Assembly (NCBI GenBank): GCA_003833075.1
Contig: RIAY01000015.1
Coordinates: 1-64,000, forward strand
DNA from: Muribaculaceae bacterium Isolate-036 (Harlan)
GTDB lineage: Bacteria > Bacteroidota > Bacteroidia > Bacteroidales > Muribaculaceae
Reading direction: 5' to 3'
Length of the DNA: 64,000 nucleotides
This document shows, piece after piece, positions 30,736 to 41,396 of this stretch (position 1 is the stretch's first letter; every line of letters begins with the position of its first letter). The translations under genes were made by a program, and so were the position numbers. The notes under the pieces were generated by a model, which saw only the letters and a list, made by a program, of their open reading frames with translations, ran no database searches and had not been told where the DNA came from.

Positions 30736-33700
30736 ATGGCTTTTAGAAGAGACAATAAAATTAAAAGCAATTTCTCGAAAATCACCATCGGTCTTGCCTC
30801 TCCGGAGGAGATCAAGGAGAAGTCGAGCGGCGAGGTGCTGAAGCCTGAAACAATCAACTACCGCACCTACAAGCCGGAGCGCGACGGGCTTTTCTGTGAG
30901 AAGATCTTCGGTCCGGTGAAGGACTACGAGTGCCATTGCGGCAAATACAAACGTATCCGTTACAAGGGTATAGTCTGCGACCGCTGTGGTGTGGAGGTGA
31001 CTGAGAAGAAGGTGCGCCGCGAACGCATGGGTCATATCGAGCTGGTAGTGCCTGTGGCTCACATCTGGTATTTCCGTTCGCTTCCCAACAAGATAGGTTA
31101 TCTTCTCGGGCTTCCTTCAAAGAAGCTTGATGCCGTGGTATATTACGAACGTTATGTGGTGATAAATCCCGGTAATGTGGAAGGTGTCGAGAAACTCGAT
31201 CTCCTTTCAGAGGAAGAATATATGAATATAATGGATCAGCTTCCCGAGGAAAACAGATATCTTGAGGACGGTGATCCCAACAAGTTTGTGGCAAAGATGG
31301 GTGCCGAGGCAATCTACGAGTTGCTTCAGGAGATTGACCTTGTGTCGCTTGCCGCCGAATTGCGCCACAAAGCGAACACTGACGGTTCGCAGCAGCGCAA
31401 GACCGAGGCTCTGAAGCGCCTTCAGGTAGTGAACAGCTTCCTTTCATCGGCAAATGTTAACAAGCCGGAATGGATGGTACTGAAGGCAGTGCCCGTGATT
31501 CCGCCGGAGTTGCGTCCTCTCGTGCCGCTTGACGGAGGTCGTTTCGCTACTTCCGACCTCAACGACCTTTACCGTCGTGTCATCATACGTAACAACCGTC
31601 TGAAACGTCTCATAGAGATACAGGCTCCGGAAGTGATTCTCCGCAATGAGAAGCGTCTTCTTCAGGAGGCTGTGGATTCACTTCTCGACAACAGCCGCAA
31701 ATCGTCGGCTGTGAAGTCTGATGTGAATCGTCCTCTCAAGTCTCTTTCCGATTCTCTTAAAGGTAAGCAGGGACGTTTCCGTCAGAACCTTCTCGGTAAG
31801 CGTGTCGACTATTCGGCACGTTCGGTTATCGTCGTGGGTCCTGAGCTCAAGATGCATGAGTGCGGTATTCCGAAACTTATGGCTGCGGAACTTTACAAGC
31901 CGTTCGTAATCCGCAAGCTTATTGAGCGCGGCATCGTAAAGACTGTAAAGAGCGCGAAGAAAATCGTGGACCGCAAGGAGCCTGTGGTGTGGGATATCCT
32001 CGAATATGTGATGAAGGGTCATCCGGTTCTTCTCAACCGTGCCCCGACGCTTCACCGTCTCGGTATCCAGGCGTTCCAGCCCAAAATGATCGAAGGCAAG
32101 GCTATCCAGCTTCATCCTCTCGCCTGTACGGCATTCAACGCCGACTTCGACGGTGACCAGATGGCTGTTCACTTGCCATTGAGCAACGAGGCTATTCTTG
32201 AGGCACAGATGCTTATGCTCGGTGCGCACAACATCCTCAACCCTGCCAACGGCGCGCCTATCACGGTGCCTTCGCAGGACATGGTTCTCGGTCTTTACTA
32301 CATCACCAAACTCCGTAAGGGTGACAAAGGTGAGGGAACAGTATTTTATGGTCCCGAAGAGGCAGAAATCGCATACAACGAGGGGCAGGTTACGCTTCAC
32401 GCACCCGTGACCGTGCTTGTTGAAGACAAGGATGAGAACGGCGATACTGTCAGAATTCTGAAGAAAGATACCTCCGTCGGTCGTGTGCTTTTCAACCGTT
32501 ATGTTCCTAAAGAAATCGGATATGTAAACGAGATTATCTCAAAAAAATCTCTGCGCACCATCATCGGTAAGGTGATCAAGACATGCGGTGTGACCCGTTC
32601 AGCCCAGTTCCTTGATGATATCAAGAACCTTGGTTATCGCATGGCATTTAAGGGAGGCTTGAGCTTCAACCTCGGTGATGTCATCATTCCGAAGGAGAAA
32701 GAGGAATATGTTGCCGAAGGACACGCGCAGGTTGAGGAAGTGCTCAACAATTATGCGATGGGTTTCATCACAGGTAATGACCGTTATAATCAGGTCATCG
32801 ATATCTGGACGCATGTCAATGCAAAACTCGCTTCTACTCTGATGAAGCAGATGGAGGAAGACCAGCAAGGATTCAATTCCGTCTACATGATGCTTGATTC
32901 CGGTGCCCGTGGTTCTAAAGACCAGATCCGTCAGCTTTCAGGTATGCGTGGTCTTATGGCTAAGCCGCAGAAAGCTGGTGCCGAGGGTGGTCAGATTATC
33001 GAGAACCCGATTTTGGCGAACTTCAAGGAGGGTCTGTCCGTGCTTGAGTACTTTATCTCTACCCACGGTGCGCGCAAGGGTCTTGCGGATACGGCTCTTA
33101 AGACAGCCGATGCCGGTTATCTCACCCGCCGTCTCGTAGACGTGGCGCATGACGTGATCATCAACGAAGAGGATTGCGGAACGCTACGCGGTCTTGTCTG
33201 CACAGAAATCAAGAACAACGAGGAAGTAGTCGCATCGCTCAGCGAGCGTATTCTCGGACGCGTATCCGTTCATGATATAGTTGATCCCTACAATCCTGAG
33301 GAGATCATAGTTCATGCCGGCGAGGAAATCACAGAGGCTATCGCTGACCGTATAGAGAAATCTCCGATAGAGTCTGTGGAGATCCGTTCGGTGCTTACCT
33401 GCGAATCGAAGAAGGGTGTCTGTGCCAAATGTTACGGACGTAACCTCTCCAACCACCGTATGGTGCAGAAAGGTGAGGCTGTCGGCGTGATCGCCGCCCA
33501 GTCAATCGGTGAGCCGGGTACCCAGCTTACACTCCGTACATTCCACGTCGGTGGTGTCGCCGGTAACGTTACCGCTATCAAGGATGTCACCTCGCGTTAT
33601 GACGGAAAACTTGAGATCGAGGAACTCCGAACCATCAAGGATTCCGATGGAGTGGATATCGTTGTCGGTCGTATGGGTGAGCTCCGTATTGTGGAGCCGA

Positions 33701-35028
33701 AGTCCGGAATCGTTCTTATGAATGCCAATATACCTTACGGTTCTAAACTTTTCTTCCACGATGGAGATACAGTGAAGCCGGGCGACATGATTTGCGAATG
33801 GGACCCCTTCAATGCAGTCATCGTGTCTGAAGAGGGTGGTAAGGTTCGTTTCGAGAATGTCGATGAAGGTGTGACTTATCGTGTAGAGACTGATGAGGCA
33901 ACCCAGCTCCGCGAGAAGATCATGATCGAGAGCAAAGACCGCACAAAGATTCCCGCAGCACAGGTATATAACGACAACGGAGAGCTTATACGCAGCTACT
34001 CGCTGCCGGTAGGAGCGCATCTCCTTATCGACGACGGTGATGAACTCAAGCCGGGTCAGGTGTTTGTGAAGATTCCGCGTGCTGCCGGTTCTGCCGGTGA
34101 CATCACCGGTGGTCTTCCCCGTGTCACAGAGCTATTCGAAGCGCGTAATCCGTCGAACCCGGCCGTTGTCAGCGAAATTGACGGTGAGGTCAAATTCGGC
34201 AAGATCAAACGAGGTAACCGCGAGATCAGCGTTACCAACAAACTTGGTGAGGAGAAGAAATATCTTGTGCCTCTGTCGAAGCAGATACTTGTTCAGGAGA
34301 ACGACTATGTCCGCGCAGGAACACCTCTTTCAGACGGTGCAATCACTCCGAGTGACATCCTCAATATCAAGGGCCCGACTGCCGTTCAGGAATATATCGT
34401 GAACGAGGTTCAGGACGTATACCGCATGCAGGGTGTTAAGATCAACGATAAGCACTTCGAGGTGATTGTGCGTCAGATGATGCGCAAGGTCAATATCCTT
34501 GATCCGGGAGATACCCGCTTCCTTGAGCAGCAGATTGTCGACAAACGTGAATTCATGGAGGAGAATGACAATATCTGGGGCAAGAAAGTCATCACCGATG
34601 CCGGTGACAGCCAGACTTACCTCGCAGGTCAGATTATCACTGTGCGCAAGCTTCGCGACGAGAACTCATCGCTCAAGCGCAAAGACCTCCGCATCATGAC
34701 AGTCCGCGATGCAGTTCCTGCTACATCGGAGCAGATTCTTCAGGGTATCACACGTGCGGCACTTCAGACATCAAGCTTCATGTCGGCGGCATCGTTCCAG
34801 GAAACTACCAAGGTGCTCAACGAGGCAGCCATCAACGGCAAGACAGATACTCTCGAGGGTATGAAAGAGAACGTTATCTGCGGTCATCTTATACCTGCAG
34901 GTACCGGTCTTCGCGAATACAACAGGATTGTCGTTGCCAACAAGGAAGAGCTTGCGGCACTTCAGGTCACTGACAGTCCGGACACTGTTCTTGAAGCAGA
35001 AGTAGCAGAGATGGAAAACGCCAAGTAA
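30736..35028 (+). CDS. rpoC: DNA-directed RNA polymerase subunit beta'
   Basis: 1430 aa from the ATG at 30736 ([13 protein letters not shown]), the conserved Bacteroidota start; the open frame reaches 30694 through the hairpin. Zinc site 1 is [20 protein letters not shown]. The catalytic NADFDGDQ triad of Asp residues lies near 469. Zinc site 2 includes [13 protein letters not shown]. Normal length with the family's large C-terminal insertions. Confidence 0.99.
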   Translation: MAFRRDNKIKSNFSKITIGLASPEEIKEKSSGEVLKPETINYRTYKPERDGLFCEKIFGPVKDYECHCGKYKRIRYKGIVCDRCGVEVTEKKVRRERMGHIELVVPVAHIWYFRSLPNKIGYLLGLPSKKLDAVVYYERYVVINPGNVEGVEKLDLLSEEEYMNIMDQLPEENRYLEDGDPNKFVAKMGAEAIYELLQEIDLVSLAAELRHKANTDGSQQRKTEALKRLQVVNSFLSSANVNKPEWMVLKAVPVIPPELRPLVPLDGGRFATSDLNDLYRRVIIRNNRLKRLIEIQAPEVILRNEKRLLQEAVDSLLDNSRKSSAVKSDVNRPLKSLSDSLKGKQGRFRQNLLGKRVDYSARSVIVVGPELKMHECGIPKLMAAELYKPFVIRKLIERGIVKTVKSAKKIVDRKEPVVWDILEYVMKGHPVLLNRAPTLHRLGIQAFQPKMIEGKAIQLHPLACTAFNADFDGDQMAVHLPLSNEAILEAQMLMLGAHNILNPANGAPITVPSQDMVLGLYYITKLRKGDKGEGTVFYGPEEAEIAYNEGQVTLHAPVTVLVEDKDENGDTVRILKKDTSVGRVLFNRYVPKEIGYVNEIISKKSLRTIIGKVIKTCGVTRSAQFLDDIKNLGYRMAFKGGLSFNLGDVIIPKEKEEYVAEGHAQVEEVLNNYAMGFITGNDRYNQVIDIWTHVNAKLASTLMKQMEEDQQGFNSVYMMLDSGARGSKDQIRQLSGMRGLMAKPQKAGAEGGQIIENPILANFKEGLSVLEYFISTHGARKGLADTALKTADAGYLTRRLVDVAHDVIINEEDCGTLRGLVCTEIKNNEEVVASLSERILGRVSVHDIVDPYNPEEIIVHAGEEITEAIADRIEKSPIESVEIRSVLTCESKKGVCAKCYGRNLSNHRMVQKGEAVGVIAAQSIGEPGTQLTLRTFHVGGVAGNVTAIKDVTSRYDGKLEIEELRTIKDSDGVDIVVGRMGELRIVEPKSGIVLMNANIPYGSKLFFHDGDTVKPGDMICEWDPFNAVIVSEEGGKVRFENVDEGVTYRVETDEATQLREKIMIESKDRTKIPAAQVYNDNGELIRSYSLPVGAHLLIDDGDELKPGQVFVKIPRAAGSAGDITGGLPRVTELFEARNPSNPAVVSEIDGEVKFGKIKRGNREISVTNKLGEEKKYLVPLSKQILVQENDYVRAGTPLSDGAITPSDILNIKGPTAVQEYIVNEVQDVYRMQGVKINDKHFEVIVRQMMRKVNILDPGDTRFLEQQIVDKREFMEENDNIWGKKVITDAGDSQTYLAGQIITVRKLRDENSSLKRKDLRIMTVRDAVPATSEQILQGITRAALQTSSFMSAASFQETTKVLNEAAINGKTDTLEGMKENVICGHLIPAGTGLREYNRIVVANKEELAALQVTDSPDTVLEAEVAEMENAK

Positions 35029-35055
35029 GCCCAAACATTAAAGTTATACAATAAG

Positions 35056-35100
35056 AATACCGGCTTGGTTCCCTTTCGGGAGTCAAGCCGGTATTTCTTG
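35056..35100. terminator. strong terminator after rpoC
   Basis: A perfect 12-bp outer stem (AATACCGGCTTG and complement) with an inner short stem, then TTTCTTG. An AAGAA run on the left side lets it also serve the convergent phosphatase gene. Confidence 0.85.
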
Positions 35101-35152
35101 TCAGACTTTCCTTTCTATTAACGCGAGTTCGGGATATCACATAAGCCACGCA

Positions 35153-36076
35153 CTATTTGGAGCGGCTTACCACATGTATGGTTTTGCTTTCTTTATCGAG
35201 CAAATTCAGTTTAAGATTCTCTTTGCCGGCGGTCAGGACTGAGAATCCGGGAGAATCATTGCAGAAAACAGTGCCGTCAATTTTTTGCGGAGTCCGTGTA
35301 AGGGAACCTGATGTGTTGACCACATAGTCGATTTTTGAATCCGGGCGGCGGATGTGCTGGTAATTGTGAATATGACCGCAGATATACATATCCACATTGT
35401 GCTTCCGCAGAATTGTGTCAACTTTCTTCTGCATATCTGTTCGCTCAGATTCCGACTTGTCTGTATAAGCGTAGATGGGATGATGACCGACCACAACGAT
35501 CCAGTCTTCCGTCGCCTCGGTCAAAGTCTTTTCGAGCCATTGCAACTGGGCCTCGGTATCCTGATTCACTGCATCGGGATATGTGTCGGTCTTTTTCCTG
35601 TATTTGTCAATCAAAGGAGTGGTGTCGAGAAGTACCACCTTGACAGTTGTCCCGTCATCTTCAAAGGTCTTGGCGTAATATCTCGCAGGCATCTCCCAAC
35701 GGCGGGATATGCCGGAATAGTCGATAACCGCCTGAGTGTTGCCGCGATATTCATGGTTGCCGCAGACGGGATACCAGTTCACCATAAGCTCCGGGTGGTC
35801 GTAGATAAGCTCATAGTTGGTCATCCACAAGGGGTCTGTCACACTTTTCACTCCGCCGTAGTGATGTGTGTCGCCAAGAGCAAGAATGGCATCGGGTCCT
35901 ATTTGTTCTGCAATTCTGCCCATTGTCGCGGCAACAGGCTTCTGGTCATAGTGGCCGTTGCGTCCTAGGTCTGACACTACCATCAGGTTCACATCGCCTT
36001 TGGCGATTTCAGTCTGGGCAATGGCTCCAAAAGAGGGGATGAGAGCCAAAGCCGCGATAAGTAATTTACGAATCAT
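35153..36076 (-). CDS. secreted calcineurin-like phosphatase (purple acid phosphatase-like)
   Basis: 307 aa with a signal peptide (LLIAALALIPSFGAIAQ). The five metallophosphoesterase motifs are present: VVSDLGRNGHYD, LALGDTHHYG, VCGNHEYRG, VVGHHPIYA and ICGHIHNYQH, in the arrangement of tartrate-resistant/purple acid phosphatases. It probably releases phosphate from organic esters in the periplasm or outside the cell. It lies 12 bp downstream of the TonB-dependent receptor gene and next to two-component and PiT genes, which supports a phosphate-scavenging role. Confidence 0.88.
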   Translation of the reverse strand: MIRKLLIAALALIPSFGAIAQTEIAKGDVNLMVVSDLGRNGHYDQKPVAATMGRIAEQIGPDAILALGDTHHYGGVKSVTDPLWMTNYELIYDHPELMVNWYPVCGNHEYRGNTQAVIDYSGISRRWEMPARYYAKTFEDDGTTVKVVLLDTTPLIDKYRKKTDTYPDAVNQDTEAQLQWLEKTLTEATEDWIVVVGHHPIYAYTDKSESERTDMQKKVDTILRKHNVDMYICGHIHNYQHIRRPDSKIDYVVNTSGSLTRTPQKIDGTVFCNDSPGFSVLTAGKENLKLNLLDKESKTIHVVSRSK

Positions 36077-36088
36077 TGTTTTGTATTT

Positions 36089-38839
36089 TTAGAATGTTAC
36101 TTTTACACCGCCGTTGAGTTTCACTCCGTAATATTCCTGCTGCATCGTGTAGTCCTTGCTACCTTGATAATAGCGCAGAGGCTGGTTGAGAAGGTTGTTG
36201 CAGTCGGCATATACGGTTATTTTTGTTTTGCGCCCGAATGTGTAGCTGACGTTCAGGTCCAGATATTTCACGGCATCATAGTATCTGTCGTAGAACGAAC
36301 TTGCGCCCATTTCGTCGATAAATGCCGAAGCATAGTTGAACGAGGCTCTTGCGGAGAAACCGCATTTGTCGAAATACAGCGAGAGATTGGCTGTATGCTC
36401 GGGAGAACCGGGAAGACTAAGGTCTTTCTCGTTTTCACGACCCTCGAAGTTGAAGTCGGTAATGCGTGAGTGGGTATAGGTATATGTGGCGTAAAGTCCG
36501 AGACACTTCATCGCCGGTGTGATGAAACTGAAATCGCGCTGCCATGCCATTTCCACTCCGAAAAGATTAGCGTTTCCACCGTTTTTAGGTTGTGTGAACT
36601 TAGTCCAGACAGTACCCTGATACTCCTTGTTATAAGCCACCTCATCAACGATGAATCCTTCTATTCTTTTATAGAAAATTCCGGCGGACACAAGTCCGAT
36701 TGATTTCCAGTAATATTCAGTGTTGAGGTCGATATTGTGAGATGTCGTTGCTTTCAGACCGGGATTCCCGATCCTTATCTCATTGTCGCCACGCTTGATA
36801 TTCATGCCGGGAACGAGTGCGGAATATTTTGGCCGGGATATGGACTGGTTATAACCGGCACGCAGCATGAAATCCTTGTTGATGTCCCATTTCAATAATA
36901 ATGAGGGGAGGAAATTTATATAATTTGAAGTCTCAGGCTCGGTCTTGAAGACGCTGTTGGATTCATCATCGTAATTTCTGCCTATGTAACGCAGTGATGT
37001 GTTCTCGACACGCAGACCGCCCATAAAGTTAAGGTTGTCGGAAAGTCTGGAATCAATACGCACATAACCTGATGCCACATTCTCCCTCGCATGGAAATTG
37101 CCCGCAAGTTCCTCTGCAATTTGCTCTCGCTCAAACAAATTGGGATCGTCAAGATTGAGAGAGCCAAGAAATTTCTTGTCAACGAATGTGCCGGTCTGAT
37201 ATTTTGAGGAAGGCATGAATCTGTCGGTGCCTTGGTCTGTGGTATGTGCAAGCGCATTTGCGTTAAATGCCTTTTTGTCAAGTGGAGTGTATTCGTAATA
37301 GTCGATCTCCTTATCTTTTGTCTTGTTCACGAACTTGAATCCGAACTTGATTTTTGAGCGTTCGCTAAGCCGGGCCTTGAAATCCAGTGCCGCCTTGAAG
37401 TCTTGCTCCTCAATATCCTCCTGCTGCTGTGTAAGCTCTTTGAGCGAGAAGTCATCATTCAAGGTCATTGTATATCCCTCATCGGGAGTGGCAAATGGCT
37501 CTCTCGGATTACTCAGGTCGAAACTGAACCTCTGCGATTTGAGACGGTAGTCGATGTATCTCTCATTCGGGCGTTTCTCCGTAGCCAGTGCATATCCCAG
37601 TTTCCAGTCGATGCCAAGGATACCTAAACGGTTTTCACCTCCCAAAGTGAAATCCATTGTCCGTTGGCGTTCAAGACGGGCGTTTCGTTCGTCACCCGAA
37701 CCTCCTTTTGTCTGGACACGCACATCGGCTTTCCCTTCGGACGTAATGTCTTTGAGTGTTGTCCTGTAACGGTTTTCCCAATCATTGCGGTTGTTGAAAA
37801 TACCCTTGAACCAGACCTTGTTGAAGTCATTGAACTTCCAGTCGAGCGACAATGAGTAGCTCTGTCGCTCTCGTGTGACATAATACTGCCTTATCTGATA
37901 GTCGTTGACATAGATTTTGCCGTCGTCATCCTTTTCCCATATAAATTCTGTATTATATGATCCGGCTGGCGCATTATTATAGGAGGCTGCAAGCATCACT
38001 CCGAAGCGGTCATTGAAGAAACGGTTACCGAGAGTGAGTCCGAAATTCATCTGCACCTTACGGCTTATCCAGTTGTAGCCTGTTCCTGCTACGGCTCCGA
38101 CAGTAAATCTGTGTGGCGAATTTTTCGTAACGAGGTTGATAGAACCGCCGATGGCATCGCCGTCCTGATCCGGCATAAGTGTCTTGCTGACCTCTATTGT
38201 CTGAATCATATCGGACGGTATAAGGTCAAGCTGAACATTGCGAATGTCTCCCTCGGCCGATGGCAGTCTTGACCCGTTGATTGTCACTGAACTGAACTCA
38301 GCCGGAGTGCCGCGTACCTGACCGAAGCGGGCCTCGCCCTGATCATACTGCACATTGATACCGCTTATACGTTTCAGAGCGTCTCCGATATTCGAGTCGG
38401 GGAATTTGCCAATCTGGTCGGCAGACACCACATTGGTTATATTGATATTATTCTTCTGGGCATTTATGGCTCTCTGCTGCCCGGAGAAAACGCCGGTCAC
38501 TACAACTTCATTCAGTTCCCGTGATGTATCCGACATTACAATGTCGTCAACCGTCGATTCTTCCGAAACCACGATTGTTTTACTGACCGGAAGAAAACCG
38601 ATATACGTTACTTTCAGATTATGATTCCCGGATAACAGATTGGCAAACGAGAAAAAGCCGTCGAGATCCGTAACCGCCGACAGCTTGTTGCTGTCAATGA
38701 TAACCACCGCTCCCGGCAGCGGGTTCTTCTCATTGTCAAGGATGCGGCCTTTAAGTTGTCCGTATTTCGGACTGTCAGCCGCCATAATGGTCAGACTTGA
38801 AGCAAGTGCGACCAAAAAAGTTGACATTACTTTTTTCAT
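36089..38839 (-). CDS. TonB-dependent receptor
   Basis: 916 aa. Signal peptide, then a carboxypeptidase-regulatory-like beta domain (GQLKGRILDNEKNPLPGAVV, about 27-105), a TonB-box region (LNEVVVTG), a plug (SADQIGKFPDSNIGDALKRISG, DGDAIGGSINLVTK) and a barrel ending in Phe (GGVKVTF). The plug resembles the non-SusC type, and there is no SusD partner. Substrate unknown; the downstream phosphatase and divergent phosphate-regulatory genes point to a phosphorylated compound such as a phosphate ester, as inference. Confidence 0.92.
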   Translation of the reverse strand: MKKVMSTFLVALASSLTIMAADSPKYGQLKGRILDNEKNPLPGAVVIIDSNKLSAVTDLDGFFSFANLLSGNHNLKVTYIGFLPVSKTIVVSEESTVDDIVMSDTSRELNEVVVTGVFSGQQRAINAQKNNINITNVVSADQIGKFPDSNIGDALKRISGINVQYDQGEARFGQVRGTPAEFSSVTINGSRLPSAEGDIRNVQLDLIPSDMIQTIEVSKTLMPDQDGDAIGGSINLVTKNSPHRFTVGAVAGTGYNWISRKVQMNFGLTLGNRFFNDRFGVMLAASYNNAPAGSYNTEFIWEKDDDGKIYVNDYQIRQYYVTRERQSYSLSLDWKFNDFNKVWFKGIFNNRNDWENRYRTTLKDITSEGKADVRVQTKGGSGDERNARLERQRTMDFTLGGENRLGILGIDWKLGYALATEKRPNERYIDYRLKSQRFSFDLSNPREPFATPDEGYTMTLNDDFSLKELTQQQEDIEEQDFKAALDFKARLSERSKIKFGFKFVNKTKDKEIDYYEYTPLDKKAFNANALAHTTDQGTDRFMPSSKYQTGTFVDKKFLGSLNLDDPNLFEREQIAEELAGNFHARENVASGYVRIDSRLSDNLNFMGGLRVENTSLRYIGRNYDDESNSVFKTEPETSNYINFLPSLLLKWDINKDFMLRAGYNQSISRPKYSALVPGMNIKRGDNEIRIGNPGLKATTSHNIDLNTEYYWKSIGLVSAGIFYKRIEGFIVDEVAYNKEYQGTVWTKFTQPKNGGNANLFGVEMAWQRDFSFITPAMKCLGLYATYTYTHSRITDFNFEGRENEKDLSLPGSPEHTANLSLYFDKCGFSARASFNYASAFIDEMGASSFYDRYYDAVKYLDLNVSYTFGRKTKITVYADCNNLLNQPLRYYQGSKDYTMQQEYYGVKLNGGVKVTF

Positions 38840-38939
38840 TGTGATTGTTGTTTTGTTTCTGATTCACGCTGCAAAATTCGCTAACTAATATTTCATGGGT
38901 TTATCAGATTTGTTTAGATTTTATGAAATAAATTGTGTC

Positions 38940-38961
38940 ATTAAACTTTTATTAAACTTTT
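38940..38961. promoter_or_regulatory. Pho-box-like perfect 11-bp tandem repeat
   Basis: ATTAAACTTTT occurs twice with no gap (38940-38950, 38951-38961). An 11-bp period is the geometry of direct-repeat sites bound by PhoB/OmpR-type regulators. It lies between the divergent receptor gene and the response-regulator gene, 44 bp before the latter's start. That it binds the adjacent regulator is inference. Confidence 0.55.
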
Positions 38962-38993
38962 GAGCATTAGGACAGTATTTAACCGATTATTAG

Positions 38994-39001
38994 TAATTTT
39001 G
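38994..39001 (+). promoter_or_regulatory. -7 box very close to the response-regulator start
   Basis: TAATTTTG fits TAnnTTTG and ends 4 bp before the ATG at 39006. If used, transcription would start at or next to the start codon, giving a leaderless mRNA. Confidence 0.4.
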
Positions 39002-39005
39002 TGGC

Positions 39006-39701
39006 ATGGAAACAAAAAAGAAGATACTTGTTGTCGACGATGAGGAGGCTTTGTGTGACGGTCTCGGATTCAATCTTGAAGTGGAAGGCTATCAGGTCGA
39101 CATGGTGTATAGCGCGGAGGAGGCTCTTGCCCTCAACCTTGCCGCCTATGACTTGATACTCCTCGATATTATGATGGGGGAAATATCCGGGACTCAACTG
39201 GCACGCATAATGAAGTCGAATCCGGCAACGGCCTCCGTTCCCATCATATTCTGCACAGCAAAAGACACGGAGGAGGATATGATTTCGGGACTCGATCTCG
39301 GGGCTGATGACTATATCATGAAGCCATATTCTCTTAATGCTGTGCTTGCCCGAATAAGGACTGTGCTTCGCCGTACGGCGGCTTCTGTCGCACTTGCCAA
39401 GACTGATTCTGACCTTGTTTCATACAAGGGGCTGGTCCTGTCTGCAAAAAACAGGACCTGCACGGTTGACGGGACGGAGGTGAAAATGCCCAAAAAGGAG
39501 TTTGAGATACTGCTCAAACTAATCTCCAACCGGGGGCAGGTTTTCACCCGCACGGATTTGCTCAACGAGATATGGCCCGACGAGGTTGTGGTGCTTGACA
39601 GGGTTGTAGATGTGAACATAACCCGTATACGCCAGAAAATCGGCATCTACGGCAGGAATATTGTAACTCGCTCGGGCTACGGTTATGGGTTTATTGAATA
39701 A
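39006..39701 (+). CDS. PhoB/OmpR-family response regulator
   Basis: 231 aa. Receiver domain with the acidic pair Asp11-Asp12, phospho-acceptor Asp54 (LILLDIMMG), Thr in FCTAKDTEED and Lys in DDYIMKPYS. The C-terminal winged helix contains EFEILLKLISNRGQVFTR and VVDVNITRIRQKIG. It overlaps the histidine-kinase gene by 17 bp. By position with a PiT transporter, a phosphatase and a tandem-repeat site it is a PhoB analogue; the signal is not proven from sequence. Confidence 0.93.
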   Translation: METKKKILVVDDEEALCDGLGFNLEVEGYQVDMVYSAEEALALNLAAYDLILLDIMMGEISGTQLARIMKSNPATASVPIIFCTAKDTEEDMISGLDLGADDYIMKPYSLNAVLARIRTVLRRTAASVALAKTDSDLVSYKGLVLSAKNRTCTVDGTEVKMPKKEFEILLKLISNRGQVFTRTDLLNEIWPDEVVVLDRVVDVNITRIRQKIGIYGRNIVTRSGYGYGFIE

Positions 39702-41133
39702 GCTCTCCTATCCGCAGCGGCTGTTCGTGTGGCTTCTTGGATATTCCTTGCTGATGGTCGGTTGCTTTGTCGTGTTTCAGTATCACAGGGAAAAGGAATT
39801 CAAGGCGGAGGAGATTGACAAGCAACTACAGCTTATCAACACATATATCCTTACCGAACTTGGTGAGGGACACGATGTGCCGGATATCAGACTCGACGAT
39901 TTCAAACCGTTTGACGATATCCGTGTCAGCGTAATTTCCGACAAAGGACATATAATATATGACAACACACTTGATTCCCTGCCTAAAACCAACCACCTTG
40001 ACCGTCAGGAAATACGGGATGCCGTACGGCATGGGGCGGGCTACGCTGTAAGACGGCACAGCGAGAGTACGGGCAACTACTATTTTTACTCGTCGAAAAA
40101 GAGCGATGACGGGAATATTGTCCGTACTGCGGTGCCATATTCGGTTTCATTCAGAGGACTGTTGCAGGCCGATTATGGCTTTTTGTGGATTATGGGGATT
40201 ATCACAATAGTGATGTGCGTACTTGGCTATTTCGCAACCCGAAGGGTCGGCCTCCACATAATCAGGCTGAACAGATTTGCGGAAAACGTAGAAAACGGTG
40301 CCCTGATTTCCGACACCGAACCGTTCCCCCATGACGAGCTTGGCGAGATTTCAAACCACATTGTCCGCCTTTATGCCCGTTTGCAACAGGCTGTCGCTGA
40401 CAGGGACAGCGAACATCGCGCAGCCCTCCATGAACAGCTTGAAAAGGAACGCATCAAAAAGCAACTCACGAATAACATAAACCACGAACTGAAAACCCCG
40501 GTCGCATCAATCAGGGTCAGTGTGGAGACGATGCTGGCACATAGGAATATGAGCGATGAAAAGCAGATATTGTTCCTGCAACGTTGTCTTACAAACACAG
40601 AAAGGCTCCAAAGGCTTCTGACCGATGTCTCGCTCCTGACACGCATGGACGACGGAAGCGCCTCTATATTGAAAGAACAGGTTAATCTCACGGATATAAT
40701 AAATGACGTAGTTGAGGACCGACAGATAATCGCCGCCACAAAGGGCATAGGGATTGAGAATTTTGTTTCTCATAACGTAATCATGGCCGGTAATGCTTCT
40801 CTGCTTGAGGCCGTTTTCAACAACCTTATAGACAATGCGATTGTTTATAGTGGAGGAACCAGAATAAAAATAGAATTAATCAGTATCGACAACGATAAAG
40901 TTGTAATTGCATTGTCCGACAACGGATGCGGCGTTCCTCCCGAACACCTGCCAAGACTGTTTGAAAGGTTCTATCGCATTGACAAGGGACGGTCACGAGC
41001 GGCAGGCGGCACCGGACTCGGGCTTTCGATAGTGAAAAACGCCGTGATTCTTCATGGCGGTGAAATCTCTGCCGAAACTCAATGCTCAGGCGGATTATTG
41101 TTCAAAATAACATTTTCAAGAAACTCAAAATGA
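39685..41133 (+). CDS. sensor histidine kinase (PhoR-like by context)
   Basis: 482 aa. Two membrane segments (about 13-31 and 165-184) frame a periplasmic sensor region of about 130 residues; then HAMP-like sequence, HisKA with His267 in NNINHELKTPVAS, and an HATPase domain with N-box NNLIDNAIVYS, DNGCGV, FERFYR and GTGLGLSI. Complete. Its stop overlaps the start of a small ORF (ATGA at 41130-41133). Confidence 0.93.
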   Translation: MGLLNKLSYPQRLFVWLLGYSLLMVGCFVVFQYHREKEFKAEEIDKQLQLINTYILTELGEGHDVPDIRLDDFKPFDDIRVSVISDKGHIIYDNTLDSLPKTNHLDRQEIRDAVRHGAGYAVRRHSESTGNYYFYSSKKSDDGNIVRTAVPYSVSFRGLLQADYGFLWIMGIITIVMCVLGYFATRRVGLHIIRLNRFAENVENGALISDTEPFPHDELGEISNHIVRLYARLQQAVADRDSEHRAALHEQLEKERIKKQLTNNINHELKTPVASIRVSVETMLAHRNMSDEKQILFLQRCLTNTERLQRLLTDVSLLTRMDDGSASILKEQVNLTDIINDVVEDRQIIAATKGIGIENFVSHNVIMAGNASLLEAVFNNLIDNAIVYSGGTRIKIELISIDNDKVVIALSDNGCGVPPEHLPRLFERFYRIDKGRSRAAGGTGLGLSIVKNAVILHGGEISAETQCSGGLLFKITFSRNSK

Positions 41134-41240
41134 AGACAAAACTAAAAGATGCTTTTGCGTCAATGTCGTCTCCACAACGTGCCGATTGCCTGCAACCGAA
41201 TAAGTGCGGACCTGATTATTTCAAGCCGTCTGTGGAATGA
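41130..41240 (+). CDS. 36-residue small protein coupled to the histidine kinase
   Basis: The ATG overlaps the kinase stop in an ATGA, as in translationally coupled genes. The peptide begins MKTKLKDAFAS and contains two cysteines (DCLQPNKCGPDYF). A second frame, open from 41149 to 41292, ends in YKPIEQSYIRFDRN, which also looks like protein. The true product might therefore be about 53 aa if one frameshift is assumed. No family recognised. Confidence 0.4.
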   Translation: MKTKLKDAFASMSSPQRADCLQPNKCGPDYFKPSVE

Positions 41241-41396
41241 CCCGACGTATAAACCCATCGAACAGAGCTATATAAGGTTTGACCGCAATTAAACACTCTG
41301 TCAGTCCGGCAGTTTTAATAAATGGTTAAGGATTTTGAAATAATCATGAAATGTTTTCTTAGTTACTTTGCGGCAGAATAAGTAATTGAGAAAACA

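Noticed and set aside
36089..38839. SusC-type glycan receptor.
   Set aside because: There is no SusD partner and the plug resembles the non-SusC receptor type; the neighbours are phosphate genes.
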